From: Gammaproteobacteria bacterium
Lineage (GTDB): Bacteria > Pseudomonadota > Gammaproteobacteria > Steroidobacterales > Steroidobacteraceae
DNA: 10,913 nucleotides
Direction: 5' to 3'
Assembly (NCBI GenBank): GCA_005877965.1
Contig: VBNP01000013.1
Location: 1 to 10,913 of the forward strand
Shown here: in pieces, positions 1 to 6,619 of the stretch
Layout of the letters: every line of letters begins with the position of its first letter
Numbering within the stretch: position 1 is the stretch's first letter
Position numbers and translations under genes: made by a program
The notes under the pieces: generated by a model
What the model saw: only the letters and a program-made list of their open reading frames with translations
Database searches by the model: none
Told to the model about the DNA's origin: nothing

Positions 1-645
1 CAGCGGGCTCGAGCGCGGGAAATGCGCCACCAGGTATTCCATCTGGTCGGCGAGCACCCGCCGCCCCTTCAGAAAGATGTATTCCGCATAGGTCGGCGTG
101 AACGGCACCGCGATCAGCTGCATGCGCGCCTGCTCGGGCGTGCGCGAGGCCTTCTGGTTGTTGCAGCGGCGGCAGGCCGCCACCACGTTGGTCCAGACGT
201 CCGTCCCCCCCTGGCTGAAGGGGCGGATGTGATCGCGCGACAGCTCGCGCGAGGCAAAGCGCAGACTGCAGTACATGCACAGGTACGCGTCGCGCCGGAA
301 CAGCGTCTGGTTGTTCAGCGGCGGCACATAGTCGTGGCGCGTGTTGCCGGGATTGCCGGTGTGCCCGACCGTGGCGACGATGGAGTTGACCTCCAGCACC
401 GTGCGCCGCCCGGTGCGCGCGTTGGTGCCGCCGTACAGCTCATACAGGAGCGACCCGCACGTGTAAGCCACCTGCTCTTGGGTGTACAGTCGCGCGGCTT
501 CCCTGTAGTCGATCCACTCGAGCGGCATGCCGGCGATGTCCGTGCGCAGCACGAGCTGCGACAGCCCGCGCGCCGCGGGAGTCGCGACGACGCTCAAGTC
601 GTCCAGGAGGCCGTGGTCGGCGCGCTCGAGATCGATGCCCAGCAT
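1..645 (-). CDS. HNH endonuclease (McrA-like), 3' end cut by the window edge
   Basis: Probable metal-dependent DNA nuclease of the HNH superfamily (COG1403/McrA-like). 215 residues are visible and the frame is still open at base 1, so the C-terminus is missing. The catalytic and zinc signature is complete: CxxC at residues 123-126, the DHIRP core with D138 and H139, N153, and a second CxxC at 158-161 running into CNNQK. The first ~120 residues are a family-specific N-terminal part that I cannot assign. The ATG at 643-645 is the only sensible start: no ATG or GTG lies upstream in frame, and no Shine-Dalgarno sequence is visible, which fits a very short leader. It is divergent from the pnt operon. 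Both ends of the HNH signature are present, so it looks intact. Its biological target cannot be read from the sequence; a restriction role and a housekeeping role are both possible. Confidence 0.88.
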   Translation of the reverse strand, partial: MLGIDLERADHGLLDDLSVVATPAARGLSQLVLRTDIAGMPLEWIDYREAARLYTQEQVAYTCGSLLYELYGGTNARTGRRTVLEVNSIVATVGHTGNPGNTRHDYVPPLNNQTLFRRDAYLCMYCSLRFASRELSRDHIRPFSQGGTDVWTNVVAACRRCNNQKASRTPEQARMQLIAVPFTPTYAEYIFLKGRRVLADQMEYLVAHFPRSSPL

Positions 646-653
646 GGCGCCGT

Positions 654-683
654 ACGATACGGCACTTGTATGCAGGAGTTCAA
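654..683 (-). promoter_or_regulatory. Candidate sigma70-type promoter for the HNH gene
   Basis: On the minus strand TTGAAC (683-678) is followed after 18 nt by TATCGT (659-654), each matching four of six consensus bases. Transcription would begin near 647, about two bases before the ATG, which would explain the missing ribosome binding site. This is a tentative reading by eye. Confidence 0.3.
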
Positions 684-697
684 CATCGCAAGATGTT
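682..697. promoter_or_regulatory. Perfect 6-bp-arm palindrome in the HNH/pnt divergent spacer
   Basis: AACATC-GCAA-GATGTT is a perfect inverted repeat with a 4-nt centre in the spacer between two divergent genes. It overlaps the proposed -35 box of the HNH gene and lies 67 bp upstream of pntAA, so it could be an operator for either. Read as RNA it would be a small hairpin with a GCAA tetraloop but no U-run, so it is not a terminator. Confidence 0.4.
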
Positions 698-763
698 AAT
701 TCGATTGGGGATTTCCAAACGCGTGGCTGGCCGGCCACGGCTTTAGGTGCGCGAGGGGCGTGA

Positions 764-1894
764 ATGTCAGTAACCATTGGCGCGCTGCGCGAGAGCGCGC
801 CGCGTGAAACGCGGGTCTGTCTGGTTCCCGAAGTGGCCGACAAGCTGGTCCGGGACGGTGCGCGCGTCCTGATCGAGCGCGGCGCAGGCGTGCGCGCCAG
901 CTTCCCGGACTCTCTATATAAGAGTGTCGCCTGGGCGGATTCCGCCGCCGGCGTGCTGAGCGGGTCGGACGTGATCCTGACGGTGCAACCGCTGACGGTC
1001 GAGCAGATCCAGCAGCTCAAGCCCGGCGCGGTGGTCATCGGCTTCATGCAGCCGCACGCGCGCGCCGCCGAGGTGCGCGCCCTCAAGGCGCGCGGCGTCA
1101 CGAGCTTCGCCATGGAGCTGGTGCCGCGCATTTCGCGCGCGCAGTCGATGGATGCGCTGTCCTCGCAGGCCTCGATCGCCGGCTACAAGGCGGTGCTGAT
1201 CGCCGCCAGTCAGCTGCAGAAGTTCCTCCCCATGCTCACCACCGCCGCCGGCACCATCCGCCCCTCGCAGCTGCTGATCATCGGCGCCGGAGTGGCGGGA
1301 CTGCAGGCGATCGCCACCGCCCGACGCCTGGGCGCGGTGGTCGAGGCCTACGACGTGCGCAGCGCCACCCGCGAACAGGTGAAGTCCCTCGGTGCGAAGT
1401 TCGTCGACACGGGCGTGAGCGCGGAAGGCTCCGGGGGCTACGCGCGCGAGCTCACCGCCGAGGAGAAGGCCAGGCAGCAGGAGGTGCTGGATGCGCGCAT
1501 CGCCGCGGCGGATGCCGTGGTCACGACCGCATCGGTCCCCGGACGTCCGGCGCCGAAAATCATCTCGCGCGCCGCGGTCGAGCGCATGCGCGCCGGGTCC
1601 GTGGTGGTCGACATCGCCGCCGAGCAGGGCGGCAATTGCGAGCTCACCCGGGCGGGCGAGGTGCTCGAGCACCGGGGGGTGAAGATCGTCGGCCCCGTGA
1701 ATCTGCCCGCCGAGCTCGCCTATAACGCGAGCGAGATGTACGCGCGCAACCTCTACAATTTCCTCAAGCCGGCGCTCGCCAAGGGCGAGCTGGCGATCGA
1801 CTGGAGCGACGAGGTGTTCGCGCAGTCCTGTCTGACGAGCGGCGGCGAGATCAGGCACGAACCCACCGCGAAGGCGCTGGAGGGTGCGACATGA
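764..1894 (+). CDS. pntAA: NAD(P)+ transhydrogenase, subunit alpha part 1 (NAD(H)-binding domain I)
   Basis: Soluble, cytoplasm-facing domain I of the proton-translocating transhydrogenase. It binds NAD(H) and passes hydride to NADP+ held by PntB. It has 376 residues, the normal size for the split form known from Rhodospirillum rubrum. The signature RISRAQSMDALSSQ occupies residues 122-135; R122, Q127, D130 and S133 correspond to the R. rubrum residues R127, Q132, D135 and S138 around the dinucleotide site. The Rossmann loop GAGVAG lies at 174-179, with the acidic D197 of AYDVR ending strand two. VVDIAAEQGGNCE follows at 281-293. The protein ends without membrane helices, which are carried by the next gene. 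The ATG at 764 is preceded by GAGGGG (753-758) at 5 nt. The stop overlaps the pntAB start as ATGA, suggesting translational coupling. Confidence 0.97.
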   Translation: MSVTIGALRESAPRETRVCLVPEVADKLVRDGARVLIERGAGVRASFPDSLYKSVAWADSAAGVLSGSDVILTVQPLTVEQIQQLKPGAVVIGFMQPHARAAEVRALKARGVTSFAMELVPRISRAQSMDALSSQASIAGYKAVLIAASQLQKFLPMLTTAAGTIRPSQLLIIGAGVAGLQAIATARRLGAVVEAYDVRSATREQVKSLGAKFVDTGVSAEGSGGYARELTAEEKARQQEVLDARIAAADAVVTTASVPGRPAPKIISRAAVERMRAGSVVVDIAAEQGGNCELTRAGEVLEHRGVKIVGPVNLPAELAYNASEMYARNLYNFLKPALAKGELAIDWSDEVFAQSCLTSGGEIRHEPTAKALEGAT

Positions 1895-2196
1895 CCGGGA
1901 TGGTGGCGCTGTATATCTTCATGCTCGCGGCCTTCACCGGGTACGAGGTCATCTCGCGCGTGCCGGTGATTCTGCATACCCCGCTCATGTCGGGCTCGAA
2001 TTTCGTGCACGGCATCGTGCTGGTCGGCGCGATGGTCGCGCTCGGCGGCGCGCACACCCCGCTCGAGAAGACCATCGGCTTCATCGGCGTACTGCTCGCC
2101 GCCGGCAACGCCGTGGGCGGTTACGTCGTGACCGAGCGCATGCTCGAGATGTTCAAGTCGAGCGGCGCGCGCAGCCAGCCCAAGAGGCCGCACTGA
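1891..2196 (+). CDS. pntAB: NAD(P)+ transhydrogenase, subunit alpha part 2 (membrane domain II segment)
   Basis: Small inner-membrane subunit that supplies part of the proton channel of the transhydrogenase. In E. coli this segment is fused to PntA; here it is a separate 101-residue protein. Three hydrophobic segments are visible at about residues 4-20, 38-53 and 61-80. The family-typical stretch SRVPVILHTPLMSGSN lies between the first two. The C-terminus is short, basic and cytoplasmic in character. The start overlaps the pntAA stop by 4 nt (ATGA) and the stop overlaps the pntB start by 1 nt (TGATG), so the three subunits are almost certainly made from one message in fixed proportion. No frameshift joins it to pntAA: the split is genuine, with its own stop and start codons. 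Confidence 0.96.
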   Translation: MTGMVALYIFMLAAFTGYEVISRVPVILHTPLMSGSNFVHGIVLVGAMVALGGAHTPLEKTIGFIGVLLAAGNAVGGYVVTERMLEMFKSSGARSQPKRPH

Positions 2197-3587
2197 TGCC
2201 GGCCTCGTGGCTGTCCGCCGACCTGGCGATCCAGGCGAGCTACTTCCTGACCGCGGTGCTGTTCATCATGGGGCTCAAGCGCATGAGCTCTCCGGTGACG
2301 GCCCGCAGCGGCATCCTGTGGGCCGGCGCCGGCATGCTGGTCGCCACGCTCATCACCTTCCTCTACCCGGGGATGAGCAACTACGAGCTGATCCTGCCGG
2401 CGATCGGCGTCGGCGGCGTGCTCGCGTGGTGGAGCGGCAAGCGCGTGGCCATGACCAACATCCCGCAGATGATCGCGCTCTACAACGGCATGGGGGGCGG
2501 GGCCGCGGCGGCGATCGCGGCGGTGGAGCTGTATCGCGGCGGGACCGAAGGCTACGCCAGCACGACGCTCGCGGTGGCCGGGGGCATCATCGGCGCGGTG
2601 TCCTTCTCGGGCAGCCTGATCGCCTTCGGCAAACTGCAGGGGCTGATCACGCGCAGCATCCGCTTCCGCGGCCAGCAGCTCCTCAACCTGCTGCTGCTCG
2701 CCGCGGCGCTGGTTCTCGGTGCGCTGGTCGCCGCACAGCTCGACGCCTCGCTCGCCGTGGTCACGGGTTTCTTCGTGCTGGCGCTGGTGCTCGGGCTCAC
2801 CATGACGCTGCCGATCGGCGGCGCCGACATGCCGGTGGTCATCTCCCTCTACAACGCGCTCACCGGGCTCGCGGTCGCGCTCGAGGGCTTCGTCCTCAAC
2901 AACGCCGCGATGATCATCGCCGGCACCGTGGTGGGCTCGGCCGGCACCCTGCTCACGCAGCTGATGGCGAAGGCCATGAACCGCTCGCTCGGCAACGTGC
3001 TGTTCTCGGGGTTCGGCGACACCGGCACCGCCGCCACCGGCGAGGTCAGCGGGAGCCTGAAACCCATCGAGGCGAGCGACGCCGGCGTGATGATGGCGTT
3101 CGCCAGTAAAGTGATCGTCGTTCCGGGTTACGGCATGGCGGTGGCGCAGGCCCAGCACAAGGTCTGGGAGCTGTCTCAGCTGCTCATCGAGCGCGGCGTG
3201 CAGTTGCGGTTCGCGATCCATCCGGTCGCGGGACGCATGCCCGGCCACATGAACGTGCTGCTGGCGGAAGCGGGCGTGCCCTACGACCTGATTTCCGATC
3301 TCGATGAGATCAACGCCGAGTTCGAAACCGCCGACGTCGCGCTCGTCATCGGCGCCAACGACGTCGTGAACCCGGTGGCGCGCACCGACAAGGGGAGCCC
3401 GATCTACGGCATGCCGATCCTGAACGCCGACAAGGCGAAGAACGTCATCGTCATCAAGCGCGGCCAGGGTGCGGGATTCTCCGGGATCGAGAACGCGCTG
3501 TTCTATCTCGACAACACCCGCATGCTGTACGGGGATGGGCAGAAGGCGGTGGCGGAGCTGATCCAGGCGGTGAAGGCGGTCGGGTGA
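2196..3587 (+). CDS. pntB: NAD(P)+ transhydrogenase subunit beta (membrane part plus NADP(H)-binding domain III)
   Basis: Large membrane subunit. The proton gradient drives hydride transfer from NADH to NADP+, making NADPH. It has 463 residues, close to E. coli PntB. Residues ~12-270 form the multi-helix domain II, including the glycine-rich GVGGVLAWWSGKRVAMTN and the IGGADMPVVISLYNALTG block. Residues ~285-463 form domain III with the NADP(H) motifs GYGMAVAQAQ (311-320), HPVAGRMPGHMNV (342-354) and GANDVVNPVA (387-396). KRGQGAGFSGIENALF (421-436) is also typical. The start is the ATG at 2196, overlapping the pntAB stop; a longer open frame upstream is only read-through of the preceding genes. 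An 11-bp gap leads to the channel-like gene at 3599; its alternative upstream start would overlap the pntB stop. Confidence 0.97.
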   Translation: MPASWLSADLAIQASYFLTAVLFIMGLKRMSSPVTARSGILWAGAGMLVATLITFLYPGMSNYELILPAIGVGGVLAWWSGKRVAMTNIPQMIALYNGMGGGAAAAIAAVELYRGGTEGYASTTLAVAGGIIGAVSFSGSLIAFGKLQGLITRSIRFRGQQLLNLLLLAAALVLGALVAAQLDASLAVVTGFFVLALVLGLTMTLPIGGADMPVVISLYNALTGLAVALEGFVLNNAAMIIAGTVVGSAGTLLTQLMAKAMNRSLGNVLFSGFGDTGTAATGEVSGSLKPIEASDAGVMMAFASKVIVVPGYGMAVAQAQHKVWELSQLLIERGVQLRFAIHPVAGRMPGHMNVLLAEAGVPYDLISDLDEINAEFETADVALVIGANDVVNPVARTDKGSPIYGMPILNADKAKNVIVIKRGQGAGFSGIENALFYLDNTRMLYGDGQKAVAELIQAVKAVG

Positions 3588-3598
3588 GGCGCGGGCAC

Positions 3599-3952
3599 GT
3601 GTCCAGGTACGAACACCGCCGTCAGCGCCCGCTGCCGCCCGCTGCGTTTCTGGTGCGGTTGCTGCGGCACTTCGCCCTCGCCGCACTGCTGCTCGCGGCC
3701 TCCCTCGGGCTCGGCATGCTCGGCTACGAGCACTACGAGCATCTCGAGTGGCGTGATGCGTTCGAGAACGCCTGCATGCTGCTCGGCGGCATGGGGCCGG
3801 TGAACAATCCGGTAACGCCCGCGGGGAAGCTGTTCGCGGGCTGCTACGCGCTGTATGCGGGACTGGTGTTCATCGTGACCGCGACCATCATTGTGGCCCC
3901 GGTTCTGCACCGCATCCTGCATCTGTTTCATTGCGACGAGCGCGACCCATGA
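3599..3952 (+). CDS. Small two-helix membrane protein with a K+-channel-like pore fold lacking the selectivity filter
   Basis: 117 residues. The basic N-terminus (MSRYEHRRQRPLPP) is followed by a helix at ~24-42, a short amphipathic stretch 51-62 starting WRDAF, a polar loop GGMGPVNNPVTPAGK (63-77) and a second helix ~78-101. That order, TM-pore helix-loop-TM, is the Ion_trans_2 layout. The loop aligns with the potassium-channel filter region (TTVGYGD in KcsA), but the reading here is GGMGPVN, so K+ selectivity is not expected. I recall similar unannotated proteins in other proteobacteria. The GTG at 3599 is chosen because GTGAGG (3584-3589) precedes it at 9 nt and the recalled homologues begin just before a YEHR motif. 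A GTG at 3584 overlapping the pntB stop, with GAAGG upstream, is the alternative. The stop overlaps the next start as ATGA. Function unknown. Confidence 0.8.
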   Translation: MSRYEHRRQRPLPPAAFLVRLLRHFALAALLLAASLGLGMLGYEHYEHLEWRDAFENACMLLGGMGPVNNPVTPAGKLFAGCYALYAGLVFIVTATIIVAPVLHRILHLFHCDERDP

Positions 3953-4899
3953 GCCCTCCACTTCGAGCACCATCGATCCGGCCGGCGGCGTGCGCGGGCC
4001 TGGCCCTGGCGCTGCTGCTGCCCGGCGCGACTCCCGCGGCTGAACCCCGGACGAAGCCGCTCACCGGCGCGGAGGTGCTGGCCGCGTCCACGGCCGCGGA
4101 CTGGCGGGCGCTCGACCCCGCGAACACGCTCTACCTGGAGCTGCCCGCCGGTCGGGTCGTGATCGAGCTCGCTCCGCAATTCGCCCCGCACCACGTCGCG
4201 AATGTCCAGGCGCTGGCGCGCGGGCATTACTTCGACGGGCTGTGGATCATGCGCGCGCAGGACAACTACGTCGTGCAGTGGGGCGACCCGGACGGCAAGA
4301 AGCCCGTCGGCGCGGCGCACCGCACCGTGGGGGCTGAGTTCGAGCGCACGCTGCGGGGTCTGTCGGTCGCGAGGCTTGCGGATCCGGATACCTATGCGCC
4401 GGAAGTCGGATTCGTGGACACCTTTCCGGTCGCCGCCGATCCGGCGATCGGTCGCGCGTGGCTGGTGCACTGCTACGGTATGTTGGGCGCCGGGCGCGAC
4501 AACGATGTGGATAGTGGCGGCGGTACCGAGCTGTACGTGGTGATCGGCCAGGCCCCGAGACACCTGGATCGCAATGTCACGCTGCTCGGGCGCGTGGTGT
4601 CCGGGATGGAGCTGCTCTCGGTCATGCCGCGCGGCAGCGGGACGCTGGGCTTCTACGAGCACGCCGAGCAGCGCACGCCGATCAAGTCCCTCCAGCTCGC
4701 CGCGGACGTGCCGGCCGCGCAGCGCACGGAGCTGGAAGTGCTGCGCACCGATACACCCACTTTTCTTAGCTTTGTCGAGGCGCGGCGCAGCCGACACGAG
4801 GAATGGTTCAAGGTGCCGGCCGGCCGGCTGGACGTGTGCAACGTGCCGATCCCCGTGCGGCCGCGCAGCAACGGCGGCGCGAAAGCGACGCCGAAATAG
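3949..4899 (+). CDS. Exported cyclophilin-type peptidyl-prolyl cis-trans isomerase
   Basis: Probable periplasmic proline isomerase that assists folding of exported proteins. It has 316 residues. Residues 1-~31 are a signal peptide: basic start, hydrophobic run AGLALALLLPGA, cleavage near TPAA-EP. The cyclophilin core starts at ~61 (YLELPAGRVVIELAPQFAPHHVANV). In the active-site strand the usual FHRV...QGGDP becomes IMRAQDNYVVQWGDP: the catalytic arginine is retained as R102 and the following glutamine as Q110, but the Phe-His pair is replaced. DSGGGTELYVVIGQAPRHLD (188-207) and GRVVSGMELL (214-223) are the later family motifs. A C-terminal extension of ~60 residues carries one cysteine (C297). 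The ATG at 3949 overlaps the previous stop by 4 nt, marking it as the last gene of the pnt run. The altered active site could lower activity or shift substrate choice. Confidence 0.88.
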   Translation: MSPPLRAPSIRPAACAGLALALLLPGATPAAEPRTKPLTGAEVLAASTAADWRALDPANTLYLELPAGRVVIELAPQFAPHHVANVQALARGHYFDGLWIMRAQDNYVVQWGDPDGKKPVGAAHRTVGAEFERTLRGLSVARLADPDTYAPEVGFVDTFPVAADPAIGRAWLVHCYGMLGAGRDNDVDSGGGTELYVVIGQAPRHLDRNVTLLGRVVSGMELLSVMPRGSGTLGFYEHAEQRTPIKSLQLAADVPAAQRTELEVLRTDTPTFLSFVEARRSRHEEWFKVPAGRLDVCNVPIPVRPRSNGGAKATPK

Positions 4900-4945
4900 C
4901 GGCTCTAGCCCGGATTTCTCATAGATTTAGAGAATGCATCGGCCG

Positions 4946-4963
4946 CGACCCCTGAGTGGGTCG
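4946..4963 (+). terminator. Weak hairpin after the PPIase gene, possible pnt-operon terminator
   Basis: CGACCC-CTGAGT-GGGTCG can form a 6-bp stem with a 6-nt loop, 47 nt after the PPIase stop. No T-run follows, so it is at best a Rho-assisted end or RNA-stability element. The rest of 4900-4980 shows only a weaker 5-bp stem at 4916-4934 and no gene. Confidence 0.3.
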
Positions 4964-4980
4964 AGCCCGGGTGCGCGAGA

Positions 4981-5000
4981 TATTGATTTATGTGTCAATA
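4981..5000. promoter_or_regulatory. Operator O1 for the hipBA module
   Basis: TATTGA (4981-4986) and TCAATA (4995-5000) form an inverted repeat with an 8-nt spacer. The same arms and spacing recur exactly 40 bp downstream. The geometry matches the E. coli HipB operators (TATCC-N8-GGATA), with different arm bases. O1 covers the proposed -35 box. Confidence 0.75.
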
Positions 5001-5012
5001 AATGGCTAAATA
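4983..5012 (+). promoter_or_regulatory. Candidate hipBA promoter
   Basis: TTGATT (4983-4988) and TAAATA (5007-5012) are separated by 18 nt, in an AT-rich island unlike the rest of the window. Transcription would begin near 5019, between the two operators. The -35 matches the consensus at four of six positions and the -10 at three, so the assignment is tentative, but repressor bound at O1 would block it directly. Confidence 0.35.
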
Positions 5013-5020
5013 CGGCTGTT

Positions 5021-5040
5021 TATTGATATATAAATCAATA
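5021..5040. promoter_or_regulatory. Operator O2 for the hipBA module, overlapping the hipB start codon
   Basis: TATTGA (5021-5026) and TCAATA (5035-5040) repeat the arms and the 8-nt spacer of O1, here extendable to 7-bp arms (TATTGAT/ATCAATA). The final A is the first base of the hipB ATG. The centre-to-centre distance from O1 is 40 bp, about four helical turns, placing the two sites on the same face of the DNA. Confidence 0.75.
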
Positions 5041-5294
5041 TGAAGACACTCCAAGAGCTAGGCTCCGCCACCGCCGCCCGCCGTCAGGCTCTACGGCTCA
5101 GGCAGCACACCGTCGCCGTCCAAGCCGGCATAACCCCTGAATCACTTTCTCGTTTTGAACGCGGGCGATCAACCGAGTTCGGGTCGCGGAAACTCCTGGC
5201 AGTGCTCGCTGTGCTGGGCATGGAACTGCAATTCATCGAAACAGGCATGTCTGGGTCGCTCGATGAGCTACGCCGCGAGCGAGCTAAATCGTGA
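5040..5294 (+). CDS. hipB: HipB-like antitoxin and autorepressor (XRE-family helix-turn-helix)
   Basis: 84-residue DNA-binding protein expected to neutralise HipA and to repress its own operon through the two upstream operators. The XRE helix-turn-helix spans about residues 8-62: ARRQALRLRQ, then TVAVQAGIT, the recognition stretch PESLSRFERGRSTEFG, and the closing helix LLAVLAVLGMELQFI. The size and the ending of the fold in a GMELQF-type strand are typical of HipB. The ATG at 5040 is the first start after an in-frame TAA at 5031. It lies inside operator O2 and has no Shine-Dalgarno sequence, only an A/T-rich leader, so translation initiation is unusual. The stop overlaps the hipA GTG start as GTGA. 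Codons such as CTA and ATA set it apart from its GC-rich neighbours. Confidence 0.88.
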   Translation: MKTLQELGSATAARRQALRLRQHTVAVQAGITPESLSRFERGRSTEFGSRKLLAVLAVLGMELQFIETGMSGSLDELRRERAKS

Positions 5295-6619
5295 GACTCT
5301 CCGCTTACGTGCTCGGACGCGATGTTGCCTCACTGGAGTCTGCAGGAGACTTCCGCAGCATACTCACCTATCACGCCAGCACCGCACCAGACGACTTTGT
5401 GTCACTTACGATGCCAGTGCGGGCTGAGTCTTACGTCTGGGACGATACGCTTCATCCCATATTCCAGATGAATCTCCCCGAGGGTTATCTCCTGCAGGTG
5501 CTGCAAGAGCAGATTGGCCCGCAAATTACGGCCAGCCCCATGGCTCTCCTTTCCGTCATTGGACGAAACATGGTTGGCCGCATTCAGGTCGCGGCGGCCG
5601 GTGCAAAACTCGATGAGCCGACCCCACCGATTGAAGTTGCCGAGCTCTTGCAAGGAGACAATTCCGAGGAGGCCTTCGCGGAGCTCGTCCGACAACACGC
5701 GACCAGTGGCGTTTCCGGGGTGGTGCCGAAGTTTCTGGACGCGCAGAGCGAGCAAACCGAGCGAGTCGTCCACAACAAGGGCACCCTGCTGACTCGGCGA
5801 CACATCATCAAAGGCTCTACCGGCAGACTGCCTTACATCGCGTTGAACGAGCACCTCTGCATGCAGGCGGCGGCGCGAGTACTACCCACTGCCAGAACCG
5901 AACTCTCGCGGGACGCGAAGGCCCTCGTCGTTCATCGTTTCGACGTGGATGATCAGGGACAGCTGCATTGGGGCATGGAGGATTTCTGCGCCTTACTCGG
6001 ATTGCGCCCGGTCGCGAAGTACGACACTACGTGGGAACGGATCGCGAGAGCGGCGCGCGATCACGTTCCGGGCGCAACGCAGCTTGAGACTTTCCGGCAG
6101 CTCGCAACAACGCTGTTGTTGACCTATGCGCTGCGCAATTCAGATTGCCACGCGAAGAATCTCGCATTGCTTTACACGCGGCGCAGTGACGTCCACCTTT
6201 CACCGGCGTACGACATGATCACAACGGTCGTGTATGGAGGCTACCAACACAATCCCCCCGGCATCAGCTTCATGGGCAAGAAAACCTGGGATCCAGGCAA
6301 GAATCTCCAGAAGTTTATCGCCGCCACCTTCGGCGTCTCTGCCAAGACACAGGGGGAAATCGTCGAAGCGGTCAGTGATGCTGTTTCCGAAACCGCACCT
6401 CGCGTGCGCGACGCGATGGCGCAACACCCGGACTTTGAGGACATCGGCAAGCGAATGTTGATCGCGTGGAACGACGGGGTAACGGGATTGCGCGCAAAGC
6501 GCGTCTATGGTCTTCCAGAGTGGAATCCGAGTCCGGCTTTTGAGGGTTTCTCCGATCCGCCGCGGCTTCCTAAGACCAAGGTAGTTATTGGCCGCTCCGA
6601 AGCCTTGGGAAAGCGCTAG
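5291..6619 (+). CDS. hipA: HipA-family serine/threonine kinase toxin
   Basis: 442 residues, essentially the length of E. coli HipA (440), a kinase that phosphorylates glutamyl-tRNA synthetase and causes growth arrest; the target here is inferred, not shown. An N-terminal HipA_N-type domain covers ~1-110. The phosphate-binding loop region reads TSGVSGVVPKF (138-148), with S139 and S142 as possible autophosphorylation sites. K174 in HIIKGST is the likely ATP-binding lysine. VVHRFDVD lies at 213-220. The catalytic loop NSDCHAKN is at 283-290 (D285 catalytic), and the metal-binding aspartate is D308 in AYDM. All key kinase residues are present, so the toxin looks active. The GTG start at 5291 overlaps the hipB stop. 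GC is lower than in neighbouring genes, suggesting acquisition. The stop lies 1 bp from the stop of the convergent DUF3106 gene. Confidence 0.93.
   Translation: MRLSAYVLGRDVASLESAGDFRSILTYHASTAPDDFVSLTMPVRAESYVWDDTLHPIFQMNLPEGYLLQVLQEQIGPQITASPMALLSVIGRNMVGRIQVAAAGAKLDEPTPPIEVAELLQGDNSEEAFAELVRQHATSGVSGVVPKFLDAQSEQTERVVHNKGTLLTRRHIIKGSTGRLPYIALNEHLCMQAAARVLPTARTELSRDAKALVVHRFDVDDQGQLHWGMEDFCALLGLRPVAKYDTTWERIARAARDHVPGATQLETFRQLATTLLLTYALRNSDCHAKNLALLYTRRSDVHLSPAYDMITTVVYGGYQHNPPGISFMGKKTWDPGKNLQKFIAATFGVSAKTQGEIVEAVSDAVSETAPRVRDAMAQHPDFEDIGKRMLIAWNDGVTGLRAKRVYGLPEWNPSPAFEGFSDPPRLPKTKVVIGRSEALGKR

Noticed and set aside
682..697. Palindrome AACATC-GCAA-GATGTT considered as a bidirectional terminator
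   Set aside because: It lies between divergent genes, upstream of both, and has no T-run on either side. A regulatory site is the better reading.
22..699. 225-codon open frame on the plus strand at the left edge
   Set aside because: It is the shadow of the minus-strand HNH gene, whose CxxC, DHIRP and CxxC motifs are intact.
909..925. TATA-rich stretch CTCTATATAAGAG inside pntAA, considered as an internal promoter or operator
   Set aside because: The arms are only 4 bp and there is no -35 partner or downstream start. It encodes ordinary residues (SLYKS) of the NAD-binding domain.
914..1858. 314-codon open frame on the minus strand across pntAA
   Set aside because: No domain, shadow-type composition, and pntAA is unambiguous in the opposite direction.
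1891..2196. Possibility that pntAA and pntAB are a broken fused pntA
   Set aside because: Each has proper start and stop codons with a coupled ATGA overlap, and the split form is a normal, known arrangement.
2121..3686. 521-codon open frame on the minus strand across pntB
   Set aside because: The translation is dominated by His, Arg, Asp and Gln, with no recognisable domain. It is the shadow of high-GC pntB, whose motifs are clear on the plus strand.
4907..4970. AGCCCGG occurring twice (4907-4913 and 4964-4970), considered as att sites or REP-like repeat ends next to the hipBA insert
   Set aside because: Only 7 bp, very GC-rich, no matching copy after hipA, and no integrase or REP hairpin. 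Too weak to call.
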